From the NCBI GenBank assembly GCA_030680235.1, contig JAUXWQ010000012.1, positions 22,979 through 86,978 of the forward strand: a stretch of DNA of 64,000 nt, read 5' to 3'. Under the pieces are notes generated by a model, which did not search any database, was not told where the DNA came from, and was given only the letters and a program-made list of their open reading frames with translations. Positions 1 through 8,862 of this stretch are shown here, one piece after another. A program made the translations under genes and the position numbers. Each line of letters begins with the position of its first letter. Within the stretch, counting starts at the first letter, position 1. The DNA is from Coxiellaceae bacterium (lineage in GTDB: Bacteria > Pseudomonadota > Gammaproteobacteria > Coxiellales > Coxiellaceae).

Positions 1-1040
1 GCAAAAACCGTACGATTAAAAGGCGGCGACAGCAATGACGCACTGCCTAATAATTTCATCCTGTAATGATTGTCTTGAAAAGCACGAATGAGTATAGATG
101 GCTGCTCATCTTGCAACGCAGTTGCCCAATTGGTCGCGGGAATACCATAAAACAAGGAAAAAATACCAGGTCGCGTACAATTTCCGCCGCTGATATTATC
201 CAAAAACTGATTCGTATTATTTGAAAAACGATACACGTTGGGCATATTCGTGGGATTGACCATGTCATAACGCAAAGTATCAACCACAATCAACAAAACA
301 TTCAAGGGACGTGCAGGGAGATGATAATGCAATGGATGCGCTGGATACGCTAATTTTTGTCGCGTCACCAATGCATTTCGTAGTTGGTAGATCAATGAAG
401 ACCTTGGAAAAATACGAACTCCCATCGCTTCGAGACTATTTACCCATGATGTCTGATAAAAATAAGGGATAGCAATTGTATTCTGTAAAATAGAAAGCTT
501 ATCTTCTCGCGCAAAAAATAAAAAACTACTTTGCGCAATCACATAACCTGCCATCAAAAAATAAACCCATTTTATAGGTGAAAACTTATCTTTTAAAAAC
601 TTTGCTAGAAAAACCAACAAAACACCAAGTAAAGCACACAGTGCAATCGCTATTGTAATCCATATATACATTGCAAAACTAATTTCAAAAACCTGCGAAC
701 CACCGCCTTTTGAAAAATATAAATGCAATAATCCATCATTAATAAAGACATGCCAAAATGCATATATCTTCGCATTCATGAAAGTATAAATTAAAGCAAC
801 TGCCTCAATAAGGCCCAAACAAATAACTCTGAATGGCTCAATAGGTACAAATCGAAAAATAGGCCACAAAACAATACCTACCATACAAGCAAATAAAAAA
901 TTCTGCGCGCCATAAAATAAACAATAAAAAAAGCCATCCTGAAATGAAAAAATGGGGAACGCAGTCGCACAAAATACCACCGCATTACAAATAATAAGCG
1001 TTAACCACCAACGACGGTTTGACAATAATAAGCTATTCAT
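1..1040 (-). CDS. YejM/PbgA-like inner-membrane sulfatase-fold protein, partial
   Basis: The open frame runs from an ATG at 1040 off the left edge (346 codons seen, no stop). The first ~180 residues form about five hydrophobic segments (DUF3413-like), followed by a periplasmic alkaline-phosphatase/sulfatase fold that starts near residue 246 with VLLIVVDTLRYD (D254 at the usual metal-binding place). The segment GGNCTRPGIFSLFYG (residues 286-299) matches the YejM stretch holding the Thr at the nucleophile position. In Enterobacteria YejM (PbgA, LapC) sits in the inner membrane and tunes LPS synthesis through LapB/LpxC; YejM itself is thought not to be an active sulfatase. Whether this homolog does the same job is inferred. 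The C-terminal part lies outside the window. Confidence 0.8.
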   Translation of the reverse strand, partial: MNSLLLSNRRWWLTLIICNAVVFCATAFPIFSFQDGFFYCLFYGAQNFLFACMVGIVLWPIFRFVPIEPFRVICLGLIEAVALIYTFMNAKIYAFWHVFINDGLLHLYFSKGGGSQVFEISFAMYIWITIAIALCALLGVLLVFLAKFLKDKFSPIKWVYFLMAGYVIAQSSFLFFAREDKLSILQNTIAIPYFYQTSWVNSLEAMGVRIFPRSSLIYQLRNALVTRQKLAYPAHPLHYHLPARPLNVLLIVVDTLRYDMVNPTNMPNVYRFSNNTNQFLDNISGGNCTRPGIFSLFYGIPATNWATALQDEQPSILIRAFQDNHYRMKLLGSASLLSPPFNRTVF

Positions 1041-1157
1041 ATCACCACATTTTCTAAAATGTCTGCATTGTGACAGCGACTTTGTGTGGTTGCAAGTCGA
1101 TTGCTTTCATCATAAAATCGTAACCTCAGCCATCGTTTAACCCGCTCATTTTTTGAC

Positions 1158-1240
1158 GCTTTTTTGCGATAAATTTCTAAAAAATGCTCGATGTACCAAT
1201 CAAGTACGCCCGCGCTTTTTTCTCAATTTATCACAAAAAA
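1158..1240. repeat. Imperfect foldback repeat
   Basis: Arms 1158-1188 and 1212-1240 are about 80% complementary (TTTTTTGCGATAAATTTC against CAATTTATCACAAAAAA) around a loop with ATGTACCAATCAAGTACG. It lies in the spacer between the divergent yejM-like and sterol reductase genes. No protein reading is supported here. Confidence 0.5.
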
Positions 1241-1335
1241 TTCCCTAAAAGCTGAGCGGTTGTGGTAGATTTTGCACCCTACTTGCTAAATAGTTACATA
1301 AAATCTTAGGCTTATACTTTAAAGAAGGAACTTCC

Positions 1336-2634
1336 ATGTACCGTTTTTTTAGAACAACGCTATTCCCGTTATTTTTAATGATTAGCTGCTCATGCAGCGT
1401 TTTGATTTTCTGGCATATCAACACGCAGATGCAAGGCTCTCTCATTAACTTTTTCAATGCATTGATCCAAAATGGTATTGGAAACACCATTCGCGCAGTT
1501 TGGGGGCCGGTTCTTTTTGGCACAAAAACCGCATGGGAGATTATTTTTACTTTCATGGCGCTGCAGTTATTATTAATGCGTGTTGTGCCCGCAAAAGTAG
1601 TCACTGGGCCGCTCACCCCTAAAGGCAATACGCCGGTTTATAAAGACAATGGCTTTCGTTGTTTTATCATCACTTTGATTTTATTTTTTATGGGTGACTT
1701 TTTTTCACTATTTTCACCTACCATTCTCTACGATAATTTTGCCGGCATTTTAGGCGCGCTGAATATTTTTAGCCTATGTTTCTGCTTAATATTGTATTTA
1801 AAAGGTCGTTTCAAACCCTCCTCCACAGACAACAGCACTACAGGCAACTTTATTTTTGATTACTACTGGGGAACAGAATTATATCCTCGTATTTTTGGCT
1901 GGGATGTTAAGCAATTTACAAATTGTCGCTTTGGCATGATGAGCTGGCCGATCATTATTCTTTCTTTTGCTGCAAAACAAGCCGAAACAACAGGTCTCAC
2001 AAACTCAATGTGTATTTCTGTTGCCATTATGCTGGTTTATATCGCAAAATTTTTCTGGTGGGAGTCTGGTTATTTACGTTCAATTGATATCATGCATGAC
2101 CGCGCAGGATTTTATATTTGCTGGGGCTGTTTAGTGTGGGTTCCTGGTGTTTATACAATGCCCGTTGCTTATTTAGTACAGCATCCGCTTAACTTTGCAC
2201 CACTCACTGCTATTGCCATACTGCTTCTGGGTGTGATCGCTGTCGTGCTAAATTACCTTGCTGATGCACAGCGTCAAAAAGTTCGCGCGACACAAGGCAA
2301 TTGCAAAATCTGGGGGAAAGCACCCAAACTCATACATGCTCGCTACAAAAATCAGCACGGTGAGGACAAAGAAAGTTTGCTGCTGGTTTCTGGCTGGTGG
2401 AGTATTTCTCGACATTTTCACTATTTGCTCGAAATAGCGCTCGCATTCTTTTGGACCCTCCCAGCTTTATTCTCAAGTTTTTTACCTTGGTTTTACGTCA
2501 TCTTCTTAACGATCTTGTTAATTCATCGCTCCTATCGCGATGAAAAACGCTGTAGCGACAAGTACGGCCCTTATTGGAAACAATACTGTGATGCAGTACC
2601 AGACAAGATGATTCCCTGGGGGAAGTTGTTTTAG
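1336..2634 (+). CDS. DHCR7-type sterol reductase (ERG4/ERG24 family)
   Basis: 432 residues with about nine hydrophobic segments, the normal size for Delta7/Delta14/Delta24 sterol reductases. Family landmarks are clear: GWDVKQFTNCRFGMMSW followed by LSFAAKQ (middle), LLVSGWWSISRHFHYLLE, and the C-terminal HRSYRDEKRCSDKYGPYWKQY, the usual NADPH/sterol site signature of 7-dehydrocholesterol reductase. These enzymes reduce a double bond in a sterol with NADPH in a membrane. Bacteria of this type do not normally make sterols, so a host-derived substrate is likely; Coxiella burnetii has comparable eukaryote-like sterol reductases. Start chosen at the ATG after AAGAAGGAACTTCC. The TAG stop is part of a 10-bp target duplication of the adjacent mobile repeat. 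Specificity (C7, C14 or C24 bond) cannot be read from sequence. Confidence 0.88.
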   Translation: MYRFFRTTLFPLFLMISCSCSVLIFWHINTQMQGSLINFFNALIQNGIGNTIRAVWGPVLFGTKTAWEIIFTFMALQLLLMRVVPAKVVTGPLTPKGNTPVYKDNGFRCFIITLILFFMGDFFSLFSPTILYDNFAGILGALNIFSLCFCLILYLKGRFKPSSTDNSTTGNFIFDYYWGTELYPRIFGWDVKQFTNCRFGMMSWPIIILSFAAKQAETTGLTNSMCISVAIMLVYIAKFFWWESGYLRSIDIMHDRAGFYICWGCLVWVPGVYTMPVAYLVQHPLNFAPLTAIAILLLGVIAVVLNYLADAQRQKVRATQGNCKIWGKAPKLIHARYKNQHGEDKESLLLVSGWWSISRHFHYLLEIALAFFWTLPALFSSFLPWFYVIFLTILLIHRSYRDEKRCSDKYGPYWKQYCDAVPDKMIPWGKLF

Positions 2635-2805
2635 CAGCAATTCCGGTGAATAAAAAATTTTCATCTTTTGGCGATCTTGAACGATAATTTGTTTCGAAAA
2701 TGCTCATGGACTTCGTGTACACTGCGCTTTTCTCAACAAATTATCGTTCAACCTCGCCTAAAATCTGAAAATTAGCGGTTTTTCAGACATTCGCCGGGAA
2801 CTACT
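2635..2805 (+). mobile_element. Miniature foldback element, copy 1 (171 bp)
   Basis: Begins CAGCAATTCCGG and ends CCGGGAACTACT; nearly the whole element folds back on itself. It is about 90% identical to the reverse complement of 50849-51020. Flanks GTTGTTTTAG (2625-2634) and GTTGCTTTAG (2806-2815) look like a 10-bp target-site duplication with one mismatch. It encodes nothing and must be mobilised in trans. Confidence 0.8.
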
Positions 2806-2818
2806 GTTGCTTTAGTTT

Positions 2819-2944
2819 GTGAGTGTGAGTGTCAGCGGTGCAATTTAATGCATCCCAAAAATAAAATCATTTGCAAACAAGCTACTAGGTAAACTTTGAA
2901 TTAAATTACACCACTGACACACTCACACTGACACTCATACTCAC
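2819..2944. repeat. Foldback repeat with GTGAGTGT tracts
   Basis: The left arm GTGAGTGTGAGTGTCAGCGG continues into GTGCAATTTA; the right arm is TAAATTACACCACTGACACA followed by further CACTCACACTGACACTCAT copies. The arms pair over about 30 bases with small register shifts. The region between 2806 and the fnr-like gene holds no gene. Confidence 0.6.
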
Positions 2945-2979
2945 TTTAAAAACAACTATCCCACTTACCTCCGCTTATT

Positions 2980-2994
2980 GTACAATATTTGTAC
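2980..2994. promoter_or_regulatory. Palindrome in the fnr-like promoter
   Basis: GTACAATATTTGTAC is a 15-bp palindrome 18 bases before the start codon, overlapping a TACAAT hexamer that could be the -10 box. It could be an autoregulatory site; it is not a canonical FNR box (TTGAT-N4-ATCAA). Confidence 0.4.
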
Positions 2995-3012
2995 GTATCG
3001 GAGGATTTCCCC

Positions 3013-3693
3013 ATGAACGAGTGCCAACACTGTGCACAAGCGTCAACTTGTCTTCTAAAACAAAATAACCTACCAACAGAAGTGATTCAAACCCTGTTTC
3101 AATTTCACTCACGCATCCTCAAAAAAGGCGAACATCTCTGCTATCAAGGGCAAAAATCAGACAATTTATATATTATTCGATCAGGCATGCTCAAAAGCAC
3201 GCTCATCAAACCCAATGGTGAAGAATACGTCATGGGATTTTATCTACCGCCTGATTTATTCGGCTTCGAAGGCATTGACGAACAACATCGCTCTGTTGGC
3301 ATTACTGCACTCGAACATTCAAATATCTGCGTTATTCCCTCAGAGAAAATGCAAGCCCTGACACAGCAATCACCTGCATTGAGCATGCAACTAATGCGCA
3401 TGGTCAGTCGCCGCATCCATCAAGATAATGTTGCCCTATTACGTACCACCGCACATCAACGCGTCGCAACATTTTTATTGCAACTTGCTGCACGTCATCA
3501 ACAATTGGGGTTTTCACATAATTCTTTAAATCTTGCCATGACCCATCAAGATATCGCGAATTATTTACGCATGACAGCAAACACCATCAGCCGTATTTTT
3601 CACGAATGGCAAGAAAAGAAAATGATTGATATTCGAAAGCACATGATTTATTTGCTGGATGTGTCGCATATTGCATTGATTGCAGAGACGTAA
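3013..3693 (+). CDS. FNR/Anr-type Crp-family regulator
   Basis: 226 residues from the ATG at 3013, which follows the strong ribosome site GGAGG; an earlier ATG at 2989 has none. An N-terminal cysteine cluster (CQHCAQASTC, C4, C7, C13), a cyclic-nucleotide-binding-like beta-roll, a further cysteine in SNICVIP at the place of E. coli FNR Cys122, and a C-terminal helix-turn-helix (MTHQDIANYLRMTANTISR) give the full FNR plan. FNR proteins hold an oxygen-labile [4Fe-4S] cluster and switch genes between aerobic and anaerobic life. The cluster spacing differs slightly from E. coli (three close cysteines plus one), so oxygen sensing is likely but inferred. Confidence 0.85.
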   Translation: MNECQHCAQASTCLLKQNNLPTEVIQTLFQFHSRILKKGEHLCYQGQKSDNLYIIRSGMLKSTLIKPNGEEYVMGFYLPPDLFGFEGIDEQHRSVGITALEHSNICVIPSEKMQALTQQSPALSMQLMRMVSRRIHQDNVALLRTTAHQRVATFLLQLAARHQQLGFSHNSLNLAMTHQDIANYLRMTANTISRIFHEWQEKKMIDIRKHMIYLLDVSHIALIAET

Positions 3694-3710
3694 GAATAAA
3701 TTGAGCACTT

Positions 3711-3806
3711 GAGTGCGAACATGAGCGTTAGCGAGTGTTTTGCAGGAAATATCAGGTTAAAGATGGGCCCTGCAAAAAAACAGTCGCTTACGCTCATGCA
3801 CCTAAA
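3711..3806. repeat. Palindromic intergenic repeat, family copy A
   Basis: Arms GTGCGAACATGAGCG... TTTTGCAGG and CCTGCAAAAA...CGCTTACGCTCATGCAC pair over about 33 bases. Same family as 9651-9769, 46830-47022, 52610-52703 and 59398-59487. It lies between convergent genes (fnr-like and lptG), where it may also end transcription. Confidence 0.7.
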
Positions 3807-3814
3807 TGACACCC

Positions 3815-4885
3815 CTAGGTCCGCAGCAATAACACCAGTGCAACAGCCAAAAAGGCAAGCATCGGCATCAACGCTGCCAAAAAAGGTGGGAACTGATAAA
3901 CAATCGTGATCGGACCAAATAAACGACTTACAGTATAAAAAACAACGCCTAGCATCACGCCCAACATCACACGCGAACTCGCCGAGGTATCACGAAGCGA
4001 GCCAAACACAAAGGGGACAGCAAGCACCATCAATAAAAGCGATGTAAAAGGCTGTAATATACGCTCCCAAAAATCAAACGAAAGCCGGCTCACAGTCAAT
4101 CCAAAAGAACGGCGATAAGCCATCGTTTTATACAAACTCGACAACGATTGCTGATCTGGTGAAATCTCCATAAACGCTTCCATTTTGGGACGAAGATGCA
4201 ATGTTAAATCCGATGTTTTTTCGGTTGTCACATCCACAGATGCCTCTTCAAAGATGGACTCTTGCAAATTCTGCAATTCCCAACGCTTGTTTTCAAAGTG
4301 TCCTTTATCTGCATAAGCAACCCGCTTCATTTTATCGTTCTCACTAAAAAAATAACGCGTGACGCCGTGCATCGTATCTACATTGTCAAATCCATCGATA
4401 TGCGTAAAAACATTATTTTGGCGGATCCAAATGGATTGTGGTGTAGGCAAACTGGGCACCTCCCTTAATGAAAGACCTTTATCTGCCTCAGCCTGCCTGT
4501 AGATATACTGCAGCTTTGGCACAAAAACTTCTCCCAAAATGGTAACGATGACAACCATAGCAATGGCTGCTTTCATCACGCTCCAAGTAATTTGTACAAT
4601 AGAAATGCCCGATGCACGTATCACAATTAACTGACTTGTTGCTGCCAAACGCCCCAATCCAATTAAAACACCCAAAAAAGCGGCAATTGGAAATAAAGCA
4701 TAAAACTGCGTCGGCATTGACAGTAACGCTAATAAAAATGCACGTAGCATAGCGGAACTAGTTGCCTGAACACCCGTCACTTCATTCACTAAACTTATAA
4801 AAAGCAAAAGACTGGCGACAACTGCAGAAACCATAAGCGTTGAGAAAATAACCGTGTGCGCAATGTAACGATCGATTATCTTCAT
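3815..4885 (-). CDS. lptG: LPS export permease LptG
   Basis: 356 residues, YjgP/YjgQ family. N-terminal membrane segments follow the conserved MKIIDRYIAHTVI, then a periplasmic beta-jellyroll region (about residues 110-260) and three C-terminal membrane helices (GSLRDTSASSRVMLGVMLG loop). LptG pairs with LptF as the membrane part of the LptB2FG ABC exporter, which pulls lipopolysaccharide from the inner membrane onto the LptC/LptA bridge. It overlaps the end of lptF by 4 bases (ATGA), so the two are co-translated. The ATPase LptB is not in this window. Confidence 0.93.
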   Translation of the reverse strand: MKIIDRYIAHTVIFSTLMVSAVVASLLLFISLVNEVTGVQATSSAMLRAFLLALLSMPTQFYALFPIAAFLGVLIGLGRLAATSQLIVIRASGISIVQITWSVMKAAIAMVVIVTILGEVFVPKLQYIYRQAEADKGLSLREVPSLPTPQSIWIRQNNVFTHIDGFDNVDTMHGVTRYFFSENDKMKRVAYADKGHFENKRWELQNLQESIFEEASVDVTTEKTSDLTLHLRPKMEAFMEISPDQQSLSSLYKTMAYRRSFGLTVSRLSFDFWERILQPFTSLLLMVLAVPFVFGSLRDTSASSRVMLGVMLGVVFYTVSRLFGPITIVYQFPPFLAALMPMLAFLAVALVLLLRT

Positions 4886-6015
4886 GCCAACTTCCCTGCT
4901 CTAAACCAATGGCGAATGCGAATAAAACTGGCACGATAGGTCATTAAAACAATGGCTAATGTAAGCGCAATACCGTGCATCCACCACATGCCGAAGCTTG
5001 GCGATAATCGTCCTGCGCCAATCGCGGTTCGCGCATATAAAATCGCATCAGCATAAGCCAAATAAATCAGCATTGCCGGAAATAATTGTGTAAATTTTCC
5101 ATAGCGCGGGCGGACTTCACTGAGCGGAATGGCTAATAACACAAAAATAAAAACTGAAATCGGCATGGCCAACCGCCATTGCATTTCTGAAGCTGATTTC
5201 AAATTTTTTGAATACGTTGTCATTAATTTTGAAAATGAAAAAAATCTCGGGTCATCAGAAAGTGAGTATTTTTTAACAGGTAGATTCGATCCAAACTCTT
5301 TAAACTGAAAAATACGATAATTTTTCTCACCAGGAACCCCTATATAACGATGGCCTTTATCAAATACCAGATAACTATTGTCATTACCCGGGAATTTTTT
5401 TTCAAATGCCGTCTTGGAAACCAAAATATTCCACTTCAACTTATTGTTATCGTTTTTATCGATCTCTTTTTTTGCCAAAAACACATCACTTAATATGCTA
5501 TGATTTTTTTCAACTTTTTTTGCATAGAAAATGACATGCTGTTTCGTATTATCAAATACCGTAAATCGACCCGGCACAATTTCACCCACCGAAATTTTTG
5601 CAGCGGCCGCATGATAAATATCATGGATACCGACCTGTGCTTTTGGGACCGCCACTGCCATTAACCAAAACACAAACGTTGCAACAAAAAAAGCGATTCC
5701 CAACAACATCCCTGTCATTTTTAAGCGGCTCATCCCACAGGAAGACAAAACAACCATCTCTGAATCCAAATGCAATCGCACCATGGTCAACAAAACCGCC
5801 AAATATAAACCAAGTGGCATTAGATAACCCAATAAAAGTGGTACCTGGAGCCCAATTAAATAAATCAATTCATTAGCAGGTATTTTGCCGCCAGCCGCAT
5901 TCGATAAAAAACGGACGGATTGATTCGTAACCATCACAACAAGCGCAACCAAGCTGATTACTACCATCATGGTTAAAATTTCTTTTGCAAGATATCGAAA
6001 AATGATCACTGACAA
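4882..6015 (-). CDS. lptF: LPS export permease LptF
   Basis: 377 residues, YjgP/YjgQ family, with the same plan as LptG: N-terminal helices (IIFRYLAKEILTMMVVISLV), the conserved cytoplasmic loop GLYLAVLLTMVRLHLDSEM with SSCGMS, a periplasmic jellyroll and a C-terminal helix bundle starting IPLSEVRPRYGKF. It is the first gene of an lptF-lptG pair and is divergent from valS. The start is the ATG at 6015. Function by family: half of the transmembrane dimer of the lipopolysaccharide transporter. Confidence 0.93.
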   Translation of the reverse strand: MSVIIFRYLAKEILTMMVVISLVALVVMVTNQSVRFLSNAAGGKIPANELIYLIGLQVPLLLGYLMPLGLYLAVLLTMVRLHLDSEMVVLSSCGMSRLKMTGMLLGIAFFVATFVFWLMAVAVPKAQVGIHDIYHAAAAKISVGEIVPGRFTVFDNTKQHVIFYAKKVEKNHSILSDVFLAKKEIDKNDNNKLKWNILVSKTAFEKKFPGNDNSYLVFDKGHRYIGVPGEKNYRIFQFKEFGSNLPVKKYSLSDDPRFFSFSKLMTTYSKNLKSASEMQWRLAMPISVFIFVLLAIPLSEVRPRYGKFTQLFPAMLIYLAYADAILYARTAIGAGRLSPSFGMWWMHGIALTLAIVLMTYRASFIRIRHWFRAGKLA

Positions 6016-6067
6016 ATCAACCTAATTGTGAAAAAATACCGCACTCCAACTCTTAAATCTTAACAGA

Positions 6068-8845
6068 ATGACCCAAATTATGCGCACAACTGATTTAGAA
6101 AAAACCTATCAACCCACTGATATTGAATCCAAATGGGCAAAAATCTGGGAAAAACAGGGATTGTCAGCACCCAGTGGCGCAGGAAAACCCTACTGCATTA
6201 TGTTACCGCCGCCCAATGTTACCGGAACACTCCACATGGGTCACGGTTTTCAACATACCTTGATGGATGCGCTTATTCGCTATCACCGTATGCAAGGCGA
6301 CAATACATTATGGCAAGCTGGTACAGATCATGCAGGTATTGCGACACAAATGGTGGTTGAACGCCAACTGGCCAAAGATAATATTTCCAGACACGATTTG
6401 GGACGTGATGCATTCTTGAAAAAAGTATGGTCATGGAAAGAACAATCCGGACACACCATCACACAACAAATTCGCCGCATGGGCGCATCCATTGATTGGT
6501 CACGCGAACGTTTCACCATGGATGACAATATCTCTCACGCAACCCTTGACGCTTTTGTACGCTTATATCGTGAAGGGTTAATTTATCGTGGTAAAAAATT
6601 AGCCAATTGGGATCCTCAGTTAAAAACCGCTATTTCCGACTTAGAAGTATCGACTGAAACGGAAAAGGGCCATTTGTGGCATATTCGCTATCCAATAAAA
6701 GATTCAAATGAGTCGATTATTGTTGCGACCACACGTCCTGAAACCTTATTGGGCGATACCGCGGTTGCCGTACATCCTGAAGATTCACGCTATCAACATC
6801 TCATTGGCAAAATGGTGCAATTACCCTTAACGAATCGCGACATTCCGATTATTGCAGATGATTATGTGGATCCTGCGTTTGGATCTGGCTGTGTCAAAAT
6901 TACCCCCGCACACGATTTTAATGATTATGCGATGGGACAACGCCATCACTTACCGCTCATAAATATCATGACACCCGATGCCACCTTAAATGAACATGCG
7001 CCAGAAGCCTATCGCGGGCTTGATCGTTTTGTTGCTCGAAAAAAAATGGTCGAAGATTTAAAAACACTCGATTTACTCGTAAAAATTGATGACCACGAAC
7101 ACAACATTCCCCGCGGTGATCGCTCTGGCGCTGTGATTGAACCTTTGTTAACAGACCAATGGTTTGTCAAAATGGATGACATGGCACGTGATGCCATTGA
7201 AGCCTATAAAAATAGCGACATCGAATTTATTCCTGAAAACTGGGGTAAAACCTATTTGCAGTGGCTCGAGAATATTCAAGACTGGTGTATTAGTCGCCAA
7301 CTATGGTGGGGTCATCGCATTCCCGTTTGGTATGATGAATCTGGCAAACATTATGCGGGCATGCATGAAAAAGAAGTCAGAAGTTATTATGGCATCGATG
7401 ACAGCGTTACACTACATCAAGACAATGATGTCTTAGACACTTGGTTCTCTGCATCGCTCTGGCCTTTTGCCACCTTAGGTTGGCCTGCTAATACCGCCGA
7501 CTTCCAAACTTTTTATCCAACCAGCGTATTGGTTACCGGTTTTGATATTATTTTCTTTTGGGTCGCACGCATGGTGATGATGGGCATCAAATTAACCGGA
7601 AAAGTTCCTTTCAAACAAATTTATATCACTGGGCTCATTCGCGATTCACAAGGCCAAAAAATGTCAAAATCCAAAGGTAATATTTTGGACCCAATTGATT
7701 TGGTCGATGGCATTACCCTCGAACAATTATTGGAAAAACGCACAAGCGGATTAATGCAACCACAAATGGAAGCAAAAATTAAAAAGCAAACGGAAAAAGA
7801 ATTTCCAGAGGGCATTCCTGCAAGTGGCACTGATGCATTGCGATTTACTTTCTGCGCGCTTGCCACCCAAGGACGCAATATTAATTTTGATATGGCGCGA
7901 TTGATGGGCTATCGCAATTTTTGTAATAAAATTTGGAATGCAACACGCTATGTTTTGATGAACATCGATCCCTCTGTAGAAACGCGACTGATTGCCTCTA
8001 CCGGTATTGCAACACTTGCTGACCGCTGGATTTTAAGCCAATTGCAACATACCATTCATGAAGCACGTCTTTGCTTTTCACAATTTCGTTTTGACCACCT
8101 TGCAAAAGTACTCTATGAATTTGTATGGAATACCTATTGTGACTGGTATTTAGAACTATCGAAATGTGATCTAGCCCAGGGCTCACAAAACACACCCCAT
8201 ACACTAATTTATGTGCTTGAAAACATGATGCGCTTATTACATCCCATCATGCCCTATATCACCGAAGAAATCTGGCAAATTCTAGCGCCATTATTATCAC
8301 TTGAACAAACCAGCGTCATGAGTCAACCCTACCCTGTTATTAATCATAAAAAAATCGATAATGATGCTGATATTGCCATGCAATGGTTACAAGCATTTGT
8401 GACAGCCATTAGAAATATGCGCGGCGAAATGAACATTTCCCCCGCAAAAAAAATAACCGTGATTTTATACAAAGGTGCTAATGAAGATAAAAAGCATATT
8501 GAAAATTTTTCACACTATATTTTATCGCTAGCAAAAATTGAAAAAATTGTTTGGGAAACTGTGCGAGAAAATATTCCTGAAAGTAGCACAGGCATCTTCA
8601 ATGAACTGGAAATCTTTATTCCATTGGCGGGCTTAATTGATAAATCGGCAGAATTAGCACGCTTGCAAAAAGAAATTGAGAAATGCGACAAAACAAAAAT
8701 GCAATTGGATGCGCGTTTAAGTAATCCTACTTTTACAGAAAAAGCACCTGAAAATGTGGTGAATGAAGTGCGTTCACAATTGGAGAATTGCGTACAAACC
8801 CTGAGAAAACTACAAGAACAATATAAACGAATAGAAGTATTATAA
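6068..8845 (+). CDS. valS: Valyl-tRNA synthetase
   Basis: 925 residues, class I synthetase of the usual length. The HIGH-type motif is PPPNVTGTLHMGHG near residue 47; the KMSKS motif is GQKMSKSKGNILDP; the CP1 editing domain carries ATTRPETLLGDTAVAVHP; the C-terminal coiled-coil arm (AELARLQKEIEKCDKT to the end) is typical of ValRS. It charges tRNA-Val and hydrolyses mischarged Thr-tRNA. ATG codons at 6068 and 6080 are both possible starts. Divergent from lptF, with fur 18 bases downstream. Confidence 0.97.
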   Translation: MTQIMRTTDLEKTYQPTDIESKWAKIWEKQGLSAPSGAGKPYCIMLPPPNVTGTLHMGHGFQHTLMDALIRYHRMQGDNTLWQAGTDHAGIATQMVVERQLAKDNISRHDLGRDAFLKKVWSWKEQSGHTITQQIRRMGASIDWSRERFTMDDNISHATLDAFVRLYREGLIYRGKKLANWDPQLKTAISDLEVSTETEKGHLWHIRYPIKDSNESIIVATTRPETLLGDTAVAVHPEDSRYQHLIGKMVQLPLTNRDIPIIADDYVDPAFGSGCVKITPAHDFNDYAMGQRHHLPLINIMTPDATLNEHAPEAYRGLDRFVARKKMVEDLKTLDLLVKIDDHEHNIPRGDRSGAVIEPLLTDQWFVKMDDMARDAIEAYKNSDIEFIPENWGKTYLQWLENIQDWCISRQLWWGHRIPVWYDESGKHYAGMHEKEVRSYYGIDDSVTLHQDNDVLDTWFSASLWPFATLGWPANTADFQTFYPTSVLVTGFDIIFFWVARMVMMGIKLTGKVPFKQIYITGLIRDSQGQKMSKSKGNILDPIDLVDGITLEQLLEKRTSGLMQPQMEAKIKKQTEKEFPEGIPASGTDALRFTFCALATQGRNINFDMARLMGYRNFCNKIWNATRYVLMNIDPSVETRLIASTGIATLADRWILSQLQHTIHEARLCFSQFRFDHLAKVLYEFVWNTYCDWYLELSKCDLAQGSQNTPHTLIYVLENMMRLLHPIMPYITEEIWQILAPLLSLEQTSVMSQPYPVINHKKIDNDADIAMQWLQAFVTAIRNMRGEMNISPAKKITVILYKGANEDKKHIENFSHYILSLAKIEKIVWETVRENIPESSTGIFNELEIFIPLAGLIDKSAELARLQKEIEKCDKTKMQLDARLSNPTFTEKAPENVVNEVRSQLENCVQTLRKLQEQYKRIEVL

Positions 8846-8862
8846 CGTTGAGAACTTAACCC

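Noticed and set aside
56..289. 77-residue minus-strand ORF
   Set aside because: It is a shifted frame inside the YejM-like gene, whose true frame runs through without stops and matches the family.
2498..2722. 74-residue minus-strand ORF across the end of the sterol reductase gene
   Set aside because: It runs from the coding sequence into the foldback element and has no ribosome site or family.
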